17,794 nt of DNA from Bacteroidales bacterium (GCA_019415705.1 DXYS01000068.1:7110-24903), one strand, 5' to 3'; positions 1-7,747 are shown, numbered from the stretch's first letter. Program-made: numbers and translations. Notes: generated by a model not told the origin, from the letters alone.

Positions 1-206
1 GATGAGAATTTCTCTTTGTACTCTACTTGCAGGGGCATGAAGTCGACGCCTTCGCCGGCCTCTTTTGCCGAAACAACGGTTGCGAGGAGCATTGTGTCGC
101 CCATGCGCAACTCTACCGCTCCATCGGCCTGCTTGGCAAGTTTCCCGGTCTCGAGTGTAATCGTGCGACCGTCAGCGAGCTCGATGGTTTTTTTGATTGG
201 ATTCAT
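1..206 (-). CDS. pnp: Polyribonucleotide nucleotidyltransferase (PNPase), N-terminal fragment
   Basis: This is the first 68 codons of PNPase, the phosphorolytic 3'-5' exoribonuclease of mRNA decay; the rest lies beyond the left edge. The translation begins MNPIKKTIELADGRTITLET, followed by a segment with the residues LRMGDTMLLATVV and then EGVDFMPLQVEY. This is the start of the first RNase PH domain, where the family reads G-x-T-x-L-A-T-V and then F-x-P-L-x-V-x-Y. The ATG at 206 is chosen because it gives the normal PNPase N-terminus and lies about 40 bases downstream of a strong Bacteroidetes-type promoter (249-279). The gene is therefore probably transcribed separately from the protease gene upstream. 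KH and S1 RNA-binding domains cannot be seen here. Identification is confident despite truncation. Confidence 0.93.
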   Translation of the reverse strand, partial: MNPIKKTIELADGRTITLETGKLAKQADGAVELRMGDTMLLATVVSAKEAGEGVDFMPLQVEYKEKFS

Positions 207-248
207 AAATGTTGCTTGTGTTATAATGTATCTTCGTGATAATTCGCG

Positions 249-279
249 CAAAGATACAAAATTACCGCGACATTTCAAA
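249..279 (-). promoter_or_regulatory. Promoter of pnp (Bacteroidetes type)
   Basis: Read on the minus strand, a TTTG box (279-276) is followed by a 19-base spacer and TATCTTTG (256-249). This fits the known Bacteroidetes consensus TTTG-N19/20-TAnnTTTG exactly. Transcription would start near 243, leaving a leader of roughly 35-40 bases before the pnp ATG at 206. Confidence 0.8.
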
Positions 280-311
280 ACACAATTAAGCGGTCGGCCT
301 CAGGGTGGGGC

Positions 312-337
312 CTGCCGGGTGCAAAGTTTTGCGGCAG
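312..337 (-). other. Hairpin downstream of the S41 protease gene
   Basis: A perfect 6-bp stem (CTGCCG at 312-317 with CGGCAG at 332-337) lies just after the protease stop codon and before the pnp promoter. It has no U-tract on either strand, so it is not a classical intrinsic terminator. It could protect the 3' end of the mRNA or assist termination; this is weak inference. Confidence 0.3.
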
Positions 338-340
338 AAG

Positions 341-1945
341 CTATTTGGTGGTGCCGTCGAGTATCGAGCGGTAGCGGCGGTCGTCACTGATGACGCGCAG
401 GGCCTCGCGGTAGTCGGGCGAGAGCGGGTTGACGGCGCGGAAGTAGGAGCCGTCCTCGTATAAGTCGCGTGTCAGCAGGCCTTTAAGCACGGCAAGCACA
501 TAGGGGCGGCTTCGCTGCCACTGCTCGTCGTTGTATGTGATTTTGTCGCGTTCGCCGGCTTCAATCAGCTCCTTCTCCATCTCGGGTGTAATCTCGAAAC
601 GGGCTATGAAGACGTCTTCGTCGGGATAGGCTTTGAGCAGTTCGGCTCGGTGACGGTCGACGTAGCCGAGGCAGTACTGGTTGACGACGCCTTTGGCCAC
701 GAGGTCACGGTAGTAAGGGCTGAAGAATGTGGTGTCGGCCGGCACAAAGACGTCGGGCATGATGCCTCCACCGCCGTAGACCGGACGTCGGTTACGCAGG
801 GTCTCGAAGCGCAGCGAGTCGGGGCGCTGGATGCTGTCGGCGCTCCAGAGCTCGCCGCTGTTGTAGCGGTTGAGCATGTCGAGCATGTACTCCTCGCCGT
901 GGCCCTTGTCGTAGTGTTTCTGTATCGAGCGGCCCGAGGGGGTGTAGTAGCGGGCCGTGGTAAGTCTAATCATCGAGCCGTCAGGGAAGGGGAAGGGGCG
1001 CTGCACGAGACCCTTGCCGAAAGTGCGTCGGCCAACAATGGGCGCGCGGTCGTTGTCCTGCAACGCACCCGATAGAATCTCGGAGGCCGAGGCCGAGTAC
1101 TGGTTGACCATCACCACGACAGGCATTCGGCGCAGAGCGCCGTCTTTGTCGAGGTTGAAATACATAGGCTCGGCGTGGAGGCCCTTTGTATAGACCACGG
1201 GGTCGCCTTTAGCGAGGAACTCCGAGGCGAGCTCGACGGCAGCACCGAGATAGCCGCCGCCATTGTCCTCGAGGTCAAGGATGAGGCGGCGCATGCCTTT
1301 GCGCTGCAATTTCTCGACGGCGCGGGCGACCTCTGCGGCAGTCTCCTCGGCGAAACGGCTGACGCGGATGTAGCCGACGGAGTCGTTGGCCATATAGGCG
1401 GCGTCGACGCTGTAGATGGGTATGTCATCGCGGACAACGACGAAGTCGATGAGGTCGGGCGAGCCGCCGCGTTTGACTTTAAGATGCACTTTGGAGCCTT
1501 TGGGGCCGCGCAGTATCTTCAGAATAGCCGAGTTGGGCAGTTTGCGGCCGGCGATGATGCTGTCGTCGGCGGCTATGATGCGGTCGCCGGGACGGATGCC
1601 GACGCGCTCCGAGGGGCCTCCGGCGACTGTCTGGATGACATAGACTGTGTCTGTTGCGGCGTTAAACTGTATGCCGATGCCGCTGAATTTGCCTTCGAGC
1701 GGCGTTGTGAGTTCCTTTGTCTCCTCGGCGTCGGTGTATGACGAGTGAGGGTCGAGGGTCTTTAGCATGGCTATGATGGCCTCGTCGGCCATCTTCTTGC
1801 TGTCGACGTCCTCGACATAATAATTTTCGATGAGGGCGGCAGCCATGCGCAGTTTCTGGTCGGGGGTGAGCTGTCGCACCTGTGCTGACACTGACAGGGC
1901 GAAGACTGTGATGGCGATTAATGCCGAGCTGAAACGTTTAATCAT
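341..1945 (-). CDS. S41-family carboxy-terminal processing protease (CtpA/Prc type)
   Basis: A secreted serine protease of 534 residues. Residues 1-21 form a signal peptide ending SVSA. An N-terminal helical segment (about 25-75) contains LKTLDPHSSY, common to this family. A PDZ domain follows at about 83-160, then the S41 catalytic core at about 185-350. The catalytic serine is predicted at Ser286 in NQYSASASEI and the general-base lysine at Lys311 in TFGKGLVQ; the 25-residue spacing matches E. coli Prc. The C-terminal 150 residues are a helical extension usual in Bacteroidetes homologues. The enzyme should cleave protein C-termini in the periplasm. It is the last gene of the parE-coaD-protease operon, starting 33 bases after coaD. 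The start is the only one giving a proper signal peptide. Substrates are unknown. Confidence 0.93.
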   Translation of the reverse strand: MIKRFSSALIAITVFALSVSAQVRQLTPDQKLRMAAALIENYYVEDVDSKKMADEAIIAMLKTLDPHSSYTDAEETKELTTPLEGKFSGIGIQFNAATDTVYVIQTVAGGPSERVGIRPGDRIIAADDSIIAGRKLPNSAILKILRGPKGSKVHLKVKRGGSPDLIDFVVVRDDIPIYSVDAAYMANDSVGYIRVSRFAEETAAEVARAVEKLQRKGMRRLILDLEDNGGGYLGAAVELASEFLAKGDPVVYTKGLHAEPMYFNLDKDGALRRMPVVVMVNQYSASASEILSGALQDNDRAPIVGRRTFGKGLVQRPFPFPDGSMIRLTTARYYTPSGRSIQKHYDKGHGEEYMLDMLNRYNSGELWSADSIQRPDSLRFETLRNRRPVYGGGGIMPDVFVPADTTFFSPYYRDLVAKGVVNQYCLGYVDRHRAELLKAYPDEDVFIARFEITPEMEKELIEAGERDKITYNDEQWQRSRPYVLAVLKGLLTRDLYEDGSYFRAVNPLSPDYREALRVISDDRRYRSILDGTTK

Positions 1946-1978
1946 TTATCTAAGTTTTTGCAGATTGTTGGTGATGAG

Positions 1979-2461
1979 TTATTTACCGGGCAGGTAGTCT
2001 GAGACGTCGCGGCCGTAGGAGCGCAGCTCCCTCACTATCGACGACGAGACGGCGGCGTGCTCGGGGAGGCTATATAATAAAACGGTTTCGAGGCCCGAAA
2101 GTTGGCGGTTGATGTCGGCCATATCGCGCTCATACTCAAAATCCTTGACCGAGCGCACTCCGCGCAGCAGCCAGCGGGCGCCGCAGCGTGCGGCCATGTC
2201 GACGGTCAGGCCCTCGTAATGAGTGACGGTCACCCGCGGCTCGCCGGCGTAAAGTGCGGCGATGGCTTCGACGCGACGGCTGACTTCGTCGGCCGATGTC
2301 TTGGCCATGTTGACGCCGACAGCTATGACGATGCGGTCAAACAGCGGCAGCGCGCGGCTGACTATCGAGGCGTGGCCAATGGTGAACGGGTCAAACGAGC
2401 CGGCGAAAAGAGCCGTGCGCGGCTCGCCGTCAGGTATGATTTCAGGAGATTTCGCTGTCAT
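1979..2461 (-). CDS. coaD: Phosphopantetheine adenylyltransferase
   Basis: CoaD transfers AMP from ATP to 4'-phosphopantetheine to give dephospho-CoA, the penultimate step of coenzyme A synthesis in the cytoplasm. The 160-residue protein has the nucleotidyltransferase signature GSFDPFTIGH (21-30), with the T-x-G-H ATP-binding motif, then LLRGVRS (about 98-104) and FEYERDMADINR, all family hallmarks. The late SSSIVRE motif is present too. It carries about 10-15 extra residues before the first strand compared with typical CoaD, and these overlap the 3' end of parE by 20 bases. No other start codon lies between Met1 and the core, so the extension is needed. Overlap implies translational coupling to parE. 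Confidence 0.95.
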   Translation of the reverse strand: MTAKSPEIIPDGEPRTALFAGSFDPFTIGHASIVSRALPLFDRIVIAVGVNMAKTSADEVSRRVEAIAALYAGEPRVTVTHYEGLTVDMAARCGARWLLRGVRSVKDFEYERDMADINRQLSGLETVLLYSLPEHAAVSSSIVRELRSYGRDVSDYLPGK

Positions 2462-4373
2462 CTTCGTAAATGAGGTTATCGATGATAAAGCCCTGACGTT
2501 CCATGGTGTTTTTACCCATATAGAATTCGAGCAGGGCGTCGACGCCGTCCTCTTTGCGCAGGTTGACGCGGTCGACTCTCATGTCGGGGCCGATGAAACC
2601 GCGGAACTCCTCGGGCGAGATTTCGCCGAGGCCTTTGAATCGTGTGATTTCGGCGTTGTCGCCGAGGCGTGCGATGGCGTTGAGTCGCTCCTCGTCGTTA
2701 TAGCAGTAATATGTCTCGGCTTCCTGTCCGTTTTTGCGCGAGCCGCGGCGGGCGGTCTTGCGGTTGCGCACACGGAAGAGCGGCGTCTGGAGTACGTAGA
2801 CGTGGCCCTTCTTGATGAGGTCGGGGTAGAACTGCAGGAAGAAGGTAATCATCAGCAAGCGTATGTGCATGCCGTCGACATCGGCATCGGTGGCTATGAT
2901 GACATTGTTGTAGCGCAGACCGTCGATGCCGTCCTCGATGTTGAGGGCCGCCTGCAGCTGGTTGAACTCGTCGTTTTCGTAGAGCACTTTCTGGGTGGCG
3001 CCGTAGGTGTTGAGCGGTTTGCCCTTGAGCGAGAAGACGGCCTGTGTCTCGACGTCGCGTATCTTGGTGATGGAGCCGGCAGCCGAGTCACCCTCGGTGA
3101 TGAATATGCTCGAGGCGTTTTTCTTCTGTTCGTCGCCCTTGGTGTCGTTGAGGTGGATGCGGCAGTCTAAAAGTTTCTTATTGTGGATGCTTACTTTTTT
3201 GGCTTTCTCACGGGCAATTTTTGCCACACCGGCCATGGCCTTGCGCGAGCGCTCGCTCTCCTGTATCTTGTGGAGGATGATGTCGGCCACGTCAAGCTCG
3301 CGGTGGAGGTAGTTGTCGAGCTCTTTCTTGATGAAGTCGCCGATGAATTTGGCGACGGTCGGACCCTCGGGGCCCATGTCGCGCGAGCCGAGGCGGGTCT
3401 TGGTCTGAGACTCGAAGACAGGCTCTTCGACCTTGATGGCGACAGCCGCCACCATGCCGTTGCGTATGTCGGAGTATTCGAAGCCGCGGCCATAGTACTC
3501 CTTGATGGTGCGTGAGACGGCCTCCTTGAAGGCGCTCAGGTGTGTGCCGCCCTGTGTGGTGTGCTGGCCGTTGACAAACGAGTAGTACTCCTCGCCGTAC
3601 TGGTCGGCGTGGGTTATGGCCACCTCGATGTCGTCGCCCTTAAGATGGATGATGGGATAGCGTGGCTCTTGAGTCATGTTTTCGCGCAGCAGGTCGAGCA
3701 GGCCGTTGCGCGAGCTGTAGCGGCGTCCGTTCAGGCAGATGGTGAGACCGGTGTTGAGGAACGTATAGTTTTTAATCAGAGGCACGATATGCTCCTCGTC
3801 AAAACGGTAGTCGCGGAAGATTGTAGCGTCCGGCGTAAATGAGACAGTGGTGCCGTTGGGCTCGTCGGTGTCGGCCGGGCCGATTTCCTCAAGTAGCTCG
3901 CCGCATGCAAAACGGGCGCGTTTGAGTTGTCCGTCACGCACCGATGTGATTTCAAACGATGTCGACAGGGCGTTGACGGCCTTGATGCCGACGCCGTTGA
4001 GTCCGACAGATTTTTTGAACGCTTTTGAGTCGTATTTGCCTCCTGTGTTCATTTTTGAGGCGACGTCGACGAGTTTGCCGAGGGGCACACCGCGGCCATA
4101 GTCGCGGACGGTCACAGAGGCAGCGTCGACATCGACGTTGATGATGCGGCCGAAGCCCATCATGTATTCGTCGATGGCGTTGTCAAGCACCTCTTTGAGC
4201 AGCACGTAGATGCCGTCGTCGTTGGAGCTGCCGTCGCCGAGTTTGCCGATATACATGCCGGGACGGCGGCGTATATGCTCCTTCCAGTCGAGGGTGCGTA
4301 TGTCGTCTTCGGTGTATTGTGATATGCTCTCTGATGCCTCGAGGTCAAACTCGAGTTCGTTGTCCTGACTCAT
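2442..4373 (-). CDS. parE: DNA topoisomerase IV subunit B
   Basis: The ATPase subunit of topoisomerase IV, 643 residues, which with ParC decatenates daughter chromosomes. The GHKL ATPase site is complete: EVLDNAIDEY (61-70), DYGRGVP (91-97), GLNGVGIKAVNALS (about 124-137) and the QTK loop at 323-325. The TOPRIM domain contains ITEGDSAAGS (425-434) and the metal-binding DADVDG (496-501). The ending KGLGEISPEEFRG and short C-terminus match the family. I call it ParE rather than GyrB because of the sequence DWKEHIRRRPGMYIG at the N-terminus and the Bacteroidetes-type overall form; parC is not in the window, so a GyrB paralogue cannot be wholly excluded. It is the first gene of the operon with coaD and the S41 protease. 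Confidence 0.92.
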   Translation of the reverse strand: MSQDNELEFDLEASESISQYTEDDIRTLDWKEHIRRRPGMYIGKLGDGSSNDDGIYVLLKEVLDNAIDEYMMGFGRIINVDVDAASVTVRDYGRGVPLGKLVDVASKMNTGGKYDSKAFKKSVGLNGVGIKAVNALSTSFEITSVRDGQLKRARFACGELLEEIGPADTDEPNGTTVSFTPDATIFRDYRFDEEHIVPLIKNYTFLNTGLTICLNGRRYSSRNGLLDLLRENMTQEPRYPIIHLKGDDIEVAITHADQYGEEYYSFVNGQHTTQGGTHLSAFKEAVSRTIKEYYGRGFEYSDIRNGMVAAVAIKVEEPVFESQTKTRLGSRDMGPEGPTVAKFIGDFIKKELDNYLHRELDVADIILHKIQESERSRKAMAGVAKIAREKAKKVSIHNKKLLDCRIHLNDTKGDEQKKNASSIFITEGDSAAGSITKIRDVETQAVFSLKGKPLNTYGATQKVLYENDEFNQLQAALNIEDGIDGLRYNNVIIATDADVDGMHIRLLMITFFLQFYPDLIKKGHVYVLQTPLFRVRNRKTARRGSRKNGQEAETYYCYNDEERLNAIARLGDNAEITRFKGLGEISPEEFRGFIGPDMRVDRVNLRKEDGVDALLEFYMGKNTMERQGFIIDNLIYEDDSEIS

Positions 4374-4422
4374 TTTCTCGGTGATGTGATTTAAGTTAGA
4401 TGCCTGTAACTGCGCGGCTCTA

Positions 4423-4454
4423 CAAAGTTACGAAAAATCCGCGCACGTGACAAA
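4423..4454 (-). promoter_or_regulatory. Promoter of the parE-coaD-protease operon
   Basis: On the minus strand TTTG (4454-4451), a 20-base spacer and TAACTTTG (4430-4423) match the Bacteroidetes consensus at every fixed position. Initiation near 4417 gives a leader of about 45 bases before parE. It lies in the divergent gap shared with the glycosyltransferase at 4508. Confidence 0.8.
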
Positions 4455-4480
4455 TTAATGTGGAACGGTCGGACAATATG

Positions 4481-4496
4481 CGGCCAAGGACGGCCG
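4481..4496 (+). other. Small hairpin before the glycosyltransferase start
   Basis: CGGCC (4481-4485) can pair with GGCCG (4492-4496) around a 6-base loop, ending 11 bases before the ATG at 4508. It could affect translation initiation of the glycosyltransferase, but it is short and may be chance. No plus-strand promoter of the Bacteroidetes form was found in this divergent gap. Confidence 0.25.
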
Positions 4497-4507
4497 TTTA
4501 AAGATAT

Positions 4508-5443
4508 ATGACATTCAAAATCTCTACTATCGTCATCCCTGTCTATAATCGTCAGGAACTGATTGTGCGCTGTCTCGATTCGGTGGCTGCGCAGCAGTCT
4601 GTCGGTGATTACAGATTGGTTGTGGTCGACAATAACTCGACTGATGCGTCGGCTGATGCTGTGAAGCAATGGCTTGACGCTCATCGCGATATCGATGGCT
4701 GTCTCCTGCATGAGAGCTGTCCCGGCGCTGCAGCCGCCCGTAACCGCGGACTTGAGGTTGTCGACACGGAGTATGTGATGTTTTTTGACTCCGACGATGT
4801 CATGCTGCCCGGCCATCTTGCCATGATAGCCGAGGCTATACGCTCTGACGGCGCAACGGATGTCTTCGGATGGGACGTTGACTGCAAATTGGCGTCGGGC
4901 CGCGACTACCGGGCATATTTTGGCGCGCGTCGGCCTGTTAGTGAGCAGATGCTGTATTCGTCATTTGCCACTCAGCGATTTATTGTGCGCACGTCATTGA
5001 TTCGTGAGGTCGGCGGATGGGACGCGATGCTGCAGGGGTGGAATGATTTTGAGTTGGGTGTCCGTATTGTGCTTGCGCGTCCTGCGATAAAGAAGTTAGG
5101 CGATGGCGCCAAGTCCACTGTCCGCGTTTATTTCACGCCTGAGTCTATTACGGGCCGTACATTTTCGGCGTCGCCCGACAAATGGGAGACGTCATTAAAT
5201 AAGATTGAACGCGATTTTGCGGCGAAGTCTCCCGACTTGCTCTTCTGGGTGGCATATCGTCGCGCGGTGCTCGCCGGAATGTATGCACGAGAGGGAAGCT
5301 CGGACAACGCCGCGCGTCTGTTGTCACAGGCCATAGCTCCGCGATTCGGACGGCTGAAGGCTCGCGCCGTTTATGAAGTGACACGCCTCTTCGGTCGTGG
5401 CGCCACGCTCCTCGGTCGTTTGCTTTTGTCGACAAGGGAATAA
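4508..5443 (+). CDS. GT-A glycosyltransferase, family 2 type
   Basis: A 311-residue cytoplasmic glycosyltransferase using a nucleotide-activated sugar. The N-terminal GT-A fold is clear: ISTIVIPVYNR (about 5-15), the VVVDNNSTD nucleotide-binding loop (38-46), AARNRGL (76-82) and the metal-binding DSDD at 94-97. GGWDAMLQGWNDFELGVR (169-186) is the acceptor-side region holding the probable catalytic base. The last 100 residues are variable and helical, so the sugar and acceptor cannot be told. The gene stands alone, diverging from parE, and ends in a strong terminator. It is probably functionally linked to the other glycosyltransferases further right rather than to its housekeeping neighbours; that is inference. 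Confidence 0.9.
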   Translation: MTFKISTIVIPVYNRQELIVRCLDSVAAQQSVGDYRLVVVDNNSTDASADAVKQWLDAHRDIDGCLLHESCPGAAAARNRGLEVVDTEYVMFFDSDDVMLPGHLAMIAEAIRSDGATDVFGWDVDCKLASGRDYRAYFGARRPVSEQMLYSSFATQRFIVRTSLIREVGGWDAMLQGWNDFELGVRIVLARPAIKKLGDGAKSTVRVYFTPESITGRTFSASPDKWETSLNKIERDFAAKSPDLLFWVAYRRAVLAGMYAREGSSDNAARLLSQAIAPRFGRLKARAVYEVTRLFGRGATLLGRLLLSTRE

Positions 5444-5445
5444 AA

Positions 5446-5474
5446 AAAGGACGCGGTAAGCGTCCTTTCTTATT
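5446..5474. terminator. Bidirectional intrinsic terminator between convergent genes
   Basis: A perfect 9-bp stem (AAAGGACGC at 5446-5454 with GCGTCCTTT at 5460-5468) encloses a GGTAA loop. On the plus strand it is followed by a T-rich run and on the minus strand by seven U residues (5448-5442). It sits between the stops of the GT-A gene and the lipoprotein gene and should stop transcription from both sides. Confidence 0.9.
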
Positions 5475-5489
5475 TAGGTCATAAATTTT

Positions 5490-6596
5490 TTACAGGTACT
5501 TGCCGACGGTGGCGTCAAGTTTGGTCGGGTCTGTGATGCGCTCGCGCAGGTCGCCGTTACGGTCGATGACGTAGGTCAGTGGCAGGACGGAGACGTTATA
5601 GTTGACCATGCTTGTGCTGCCGTCAGTCGGAGAGTTCCAGATTGTAATCCACGGCATGTTGGAGGCCGAGCGGCGCCACTCGGTCTCGTCGGGATCAAAT
5701 GCTACTTGGAATATCTCGAGGCCGCGCTCATGGTACTTTTTATAGAGGTCGGCCATGATTACGTTGTAGGCCGGTGATGACTCGAGTCCGTAGCTCGTGA
5801 AGCTCAGCAGCACGACATCGCCTTTGGCGGCAGTGGCGTGGAGACTGTGCTCTTTGCCGTTATTGTCATAGCCCTTGATGTCGGGACCGAGGCCCGTTTC
5901 GGGGACTTCGATAGTGGTGGTGTTGACCGCTGACGGATTTGCATTTGCCTTGGCGCGGATAAAGAGGTCGCGCAGATAGGTGGTGCGGGGATCGTCGGGT
6001 CGGTATGTGGCGAAACTCTGGGCCACGGCGCCGATGACTCTGAGGTCAGCGGGGACGGCGGGGTCGAAGAGCGGACGGCCGGCGACGCGCTTGTTGATGA
6101 TATAGTAGGCCGTAATCAGTTCGTTGTCGGCGAGAATGATTTCGGTCAGATTGCGTTTGAGCAGTGAGTCGGTCTGCGCGGCTGCCTCGCCTTTGGCTGC
6201 GGCTGTGGCGGCAATCAGAGAGTCGACGGTCATGAAGCGGGCGGCCGACGATGTGCCGCTGATCTTGTATCCGCGGCCGAAGTCCCCGGCTGATGCCGTG
6301 ATGTCAATGGCGGAGACTGAATCGACGGGGAAGTAAATCGAGCGTCCGTCAAGACTCAGACGGAGCACCTCGGGATAGGGTGCCGGAGTGGCCGAGCGGT
6401 AGCTGAACTTACCGTTGTCGGCGACGCTGAGCGAGTCGATGGTGTACCAGTTATTGTTATTGAATCCCTGCAGTGCTATCTTTTTGCCGGCGCCGTCAGA
6501 GAGAGTGCCTTCGACAGACCAACCGTCAGACTTGGAGCAAGCCGTGGCGAGGGCGATAGCCGCGAGGGCTATGAGGCTGAGTTTTGTGATTTTCAT
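5490..6596 (-). CDS. DUF4369/TlpA-like lipoprotein without thioredoxin cysteines
   Basis: A 368-residue predicted lipoprotein. The signal peptide ends in a lipobox LATAC with the lipidated cysteine at residue 20. Residues about 26-130 resemble the N-terminal beta domain (DUF4369) of Bacteroidetes thiol-disulfide lipoproteins. Residues about 235-368 have the AhpC/TSA-TlpA thioredoxin fold: GDVVLLSFTSYG, then LPLTYVIDRNGDL with the cis-proline. Where the family has W-C-x-x-C, this protein reads SYGLESSP, and no cysteine occurs in the mature chain except the lipid anchor. It therefore cannot act as a dithiol oxidoreductase; a binding or scaffold role is possible. The frame stays open 66 codons upstream into the HIT gene, but ATG 6596 is chosen because it gives the signal peptide. 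It follows the HIT gene by 46 bases. Confidence 0.88.
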   Translation of the reverse strand: MKITKLSLIALAAIALATACSKSDGWSVEGTLSDGAGKKIALQGFNNNNWYTIDSLSVADNGKFSYRSATPAPYPEVLRLSLDGRSIYFPVDSVSAIDITASAGDFGRGYKISGTSSAARFMTVDSLIAATAAAKGEAAAQTDSLLKRNLTEIILADNELITAYYIINKRVAGRPLFDPAVPADLRVIGAVAQSFATYRPDDPRTTYLRDLFIRAKANANPSAVNTTTIEVPETGLGPDIKGYDNNGKEHSLHATAAKGDVVLLSFTSYGLESSPAYNVIMADLYKKYHERGLEIFQVAFDPDETEWRRSASNMPWITIWNSPTDGSTSMVNYNVSVLPLTYVIDRNGDLRERITDPTKLDATVGKYL

Positions 6597-6642
6597 TAAT
6601 AGTGAAAAATGTGAGTGAATTGTATTCGTTTGTTCCGTGGCT

Positions 6643-7035
6643 TCAGAGCTCGGCGGCAATAGCGTCGGCAATCTGCTGCATGCGCTCGGGAGCGAGTTTA
6701 AGCTTCTCGCCGAACATGTCGAGATCGCGCTCGCTGTTAAGCGGCACAAGATGTATGTGAGCGTGAGGCACCTCCATGCCGAGAACGGCGACACCGATGC
6801 GGCGGCAGGGCAGAGCTTTTTTCATCGCCGTGGCGACTTTTTTTGCGAACAACTGCAGGCCTGCGTACTCCTCGTCGCTGAGGTCGAAGATGTAGTCTGT
6901 CTCCCGGCGCGGTATCACAAGCGTGTGCCCCACGGCAATAGGATTGATGTCGAGAAAAGCATAATAATGCTCGTCTTCGGCTACTTTATATGAGGGGATT
7001 TCGCCGGCGGCAATGCGAGAGAATATAGATGCCAT
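6643..7035 (-). CDS. HIT-family nucleotide hydrolase
   Basis: A 130-residue histidine-triad protein. The signature HAHIHLVPL places the triad histidines at residues 91, 93 and 95, with the middle one of the H-x-H-x-H-x-x motif being the usual nucleophile. The N-terminal region SIFSRIAAGEIPSYKV and the strand YYAFLDINPIAVGHTLVIPR are typical of the HINT branch, which hydrolyses AMP-linked amines and similar nucleotide phosphoramidates in the cytoplasm. The actual substrate is unknown. The gene begins 12 bases after the greA stop; greA followed by a HIT gene is a recurrent pair in Bacteroidales, so joint transcription is likely. Full length and intact. Confidence 0.93.
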   Translation of the reverse strand: MASIFSRIAAGEIPSYKVAEDEHYYAFLDINPIAVGHTLVIPRRETDYIFDLSDEEYAGLQLFAKKVATAMKKALPCRRIGVAVLGMEVPHAHIHLVPLNSERDLDMFGEKLKLAPERMQQIADAIAAEL

Positions 7036-7047
7036 ATCGGGTGGATT

Positions 7048-7518
7048 TTAGAATGAAATTTCGACGATTTCAAATTTCATCAGACCCGAGGGCACCTTGA
7101 TTTCGACGATTTCGCCGAGCTTGTGGCCGAGCAGACCTTGGGCGATAGGAGTCGACGAGGCAATGCGCTTGGCCTTGAGATCAGCTTCGGAGTCGGCCAC
7201 GATGGTGTACTCCATTACCATGCCGTTGGCGATGTTTTTGATTTTAACACGGTTGAGAATCTGCACCTCGTTGTTGTTGAGTTTGCTCTCGTCGATGATT
7301 CGAGCCTGAGCCACAAGGTCTTTAAGTTGCGAGATTTTCATCTCAAGCATGCCCTGAGCCTCCTTGGCGGCGTCATACTCGGCGTTTTCCGAGAGGTCGC
7401 CTTTGTCGCGGGCCTCGGCGATTGCACGTGATATTTCGGGACGCTTAACTGACTCCAAGTAAGCGATTTCTTCCATTTTCTTTTTGTAACCTTCTTTGGT
7501 CATGTAAGTGATAGCCAT
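7048..7518 (-). CDS. greA: Transcription elongation factor GreA
   Basis: GreA, 156 residues, enters the secondary channel of RNA polymerase and stimulates cleavage of backtracked transcripts. The N-terminal coiled coil (about 1-75) has the acidic tip RDKGDLSENAEY, with Asp41 and Glu44 at the same positions as in E. coli GreA. The C-terminal FKBP-like domain contains SSTPIAQGLLGHKLGE (about 121-136) and ends normally. It is first in an operon with the HIT gene and the lipoprotein gene. Its promoter lies at 7636-7643, and a terminator-like hairpin (7566-7602) sits in the leader between promoter and start, which suggests control by attenuation. Start ATG 7518 gives the standard N-terminus. Confidence 0.96.
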   Translation of the reverse strand: MAITYMTKEGYKKKMEEIAYLESVKRPEISRAIAEARDKGDLSENAEYDAAKEAQGMLEMKISQLKDLVAQARIIDESKLNNNEVQILNRVKIKNIANGMVMEYTIVADSEADLKAKRIASSTPIAQGLLGHKLGEIVEIKVPSGLMKFEIVEISF

Positions 7519-7565
7519 AAGAGAGTGTCTTTAAGGGTTAAAATAAATTTAAAGGTCAGACAGAG

Positions 7566-7602
7566 TAAAAAAATAAAAGAAACTCGGCCGCTGTCGGCGA
7601 GT
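7566..7602 (-). terminator. greA: Terminator-like hairpin in the greA leader (possible attenuator)
   Basis: On the minus strand ACTCG (7602-7598) pairs with CGAGT (7586-7582), extended by CCG with CGG and one bulged C. A long U-rich run, with sixteen bases of which fourteen are T, follows at 7581-7566. The element lies downstream of the greA promoter and about 50 bases before its ATG, so transcripts could end after about 60 bases. E. coli greA is known to have terminators in its leader (GraL RNAs); analogy here is inference. Confidence 0.6.
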
Positions 7603-7635
7603 CCCCCTGTCATCAGATGATACTATTTTGTGAGG

Positions 7636-7643
7636 CAAAGATA
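7636..7643 (-). promoter_or_regulatory. greA: -7 element of the greA promoter
   Basis: TATCTTTG on the minus strand fits TAnnTTTG exactly. The upstream -33 region is a poor match, so only the -7 box is marked. Initiation near 7629 would give a leader of about 110 bases. Confidence 0.65.
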
Positions 7644-7747
7644 GGTACTTTTCGTCACATCGGGCACTTTTAATGCTTAATAGTTGTTAAATCGTCATAT
7701 CGGATTTGTTATAGTTTCGCTATTATACAATATATTATCGATTGTCA

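Noticed and set aside
312..337. Hairpin after the S41 protease as a full intrinsic terminator
   Set aside because: The stem is good but no U-tract follows on either strand; kept only as a low-confidence structure.
1175..1741. 188-codon open frame on the plus strand, opposite the S41 protease
   Set aside because: It overlaps the PDZ and catalytic coding sequence of a clear gene and has a composition typical of a reverse-frame shadow.
2262..3170. 302-codon open frame on the plus strand, opposite coaD and parE
   Set aside because: It lies antisense to two well-identified genes. Its Val/Ala/Asp-rich composition is what antisense reading of GC-rich codons gives, and it has no recognisable motif.
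6597..6794. 66-codon N-terminal extension of the TlpA-like lipoprotein frame
   Set aside because: The extension runs into the HIT coding region, and the inner ATG 6596 begins an excellent lipoprotein signal peptide.
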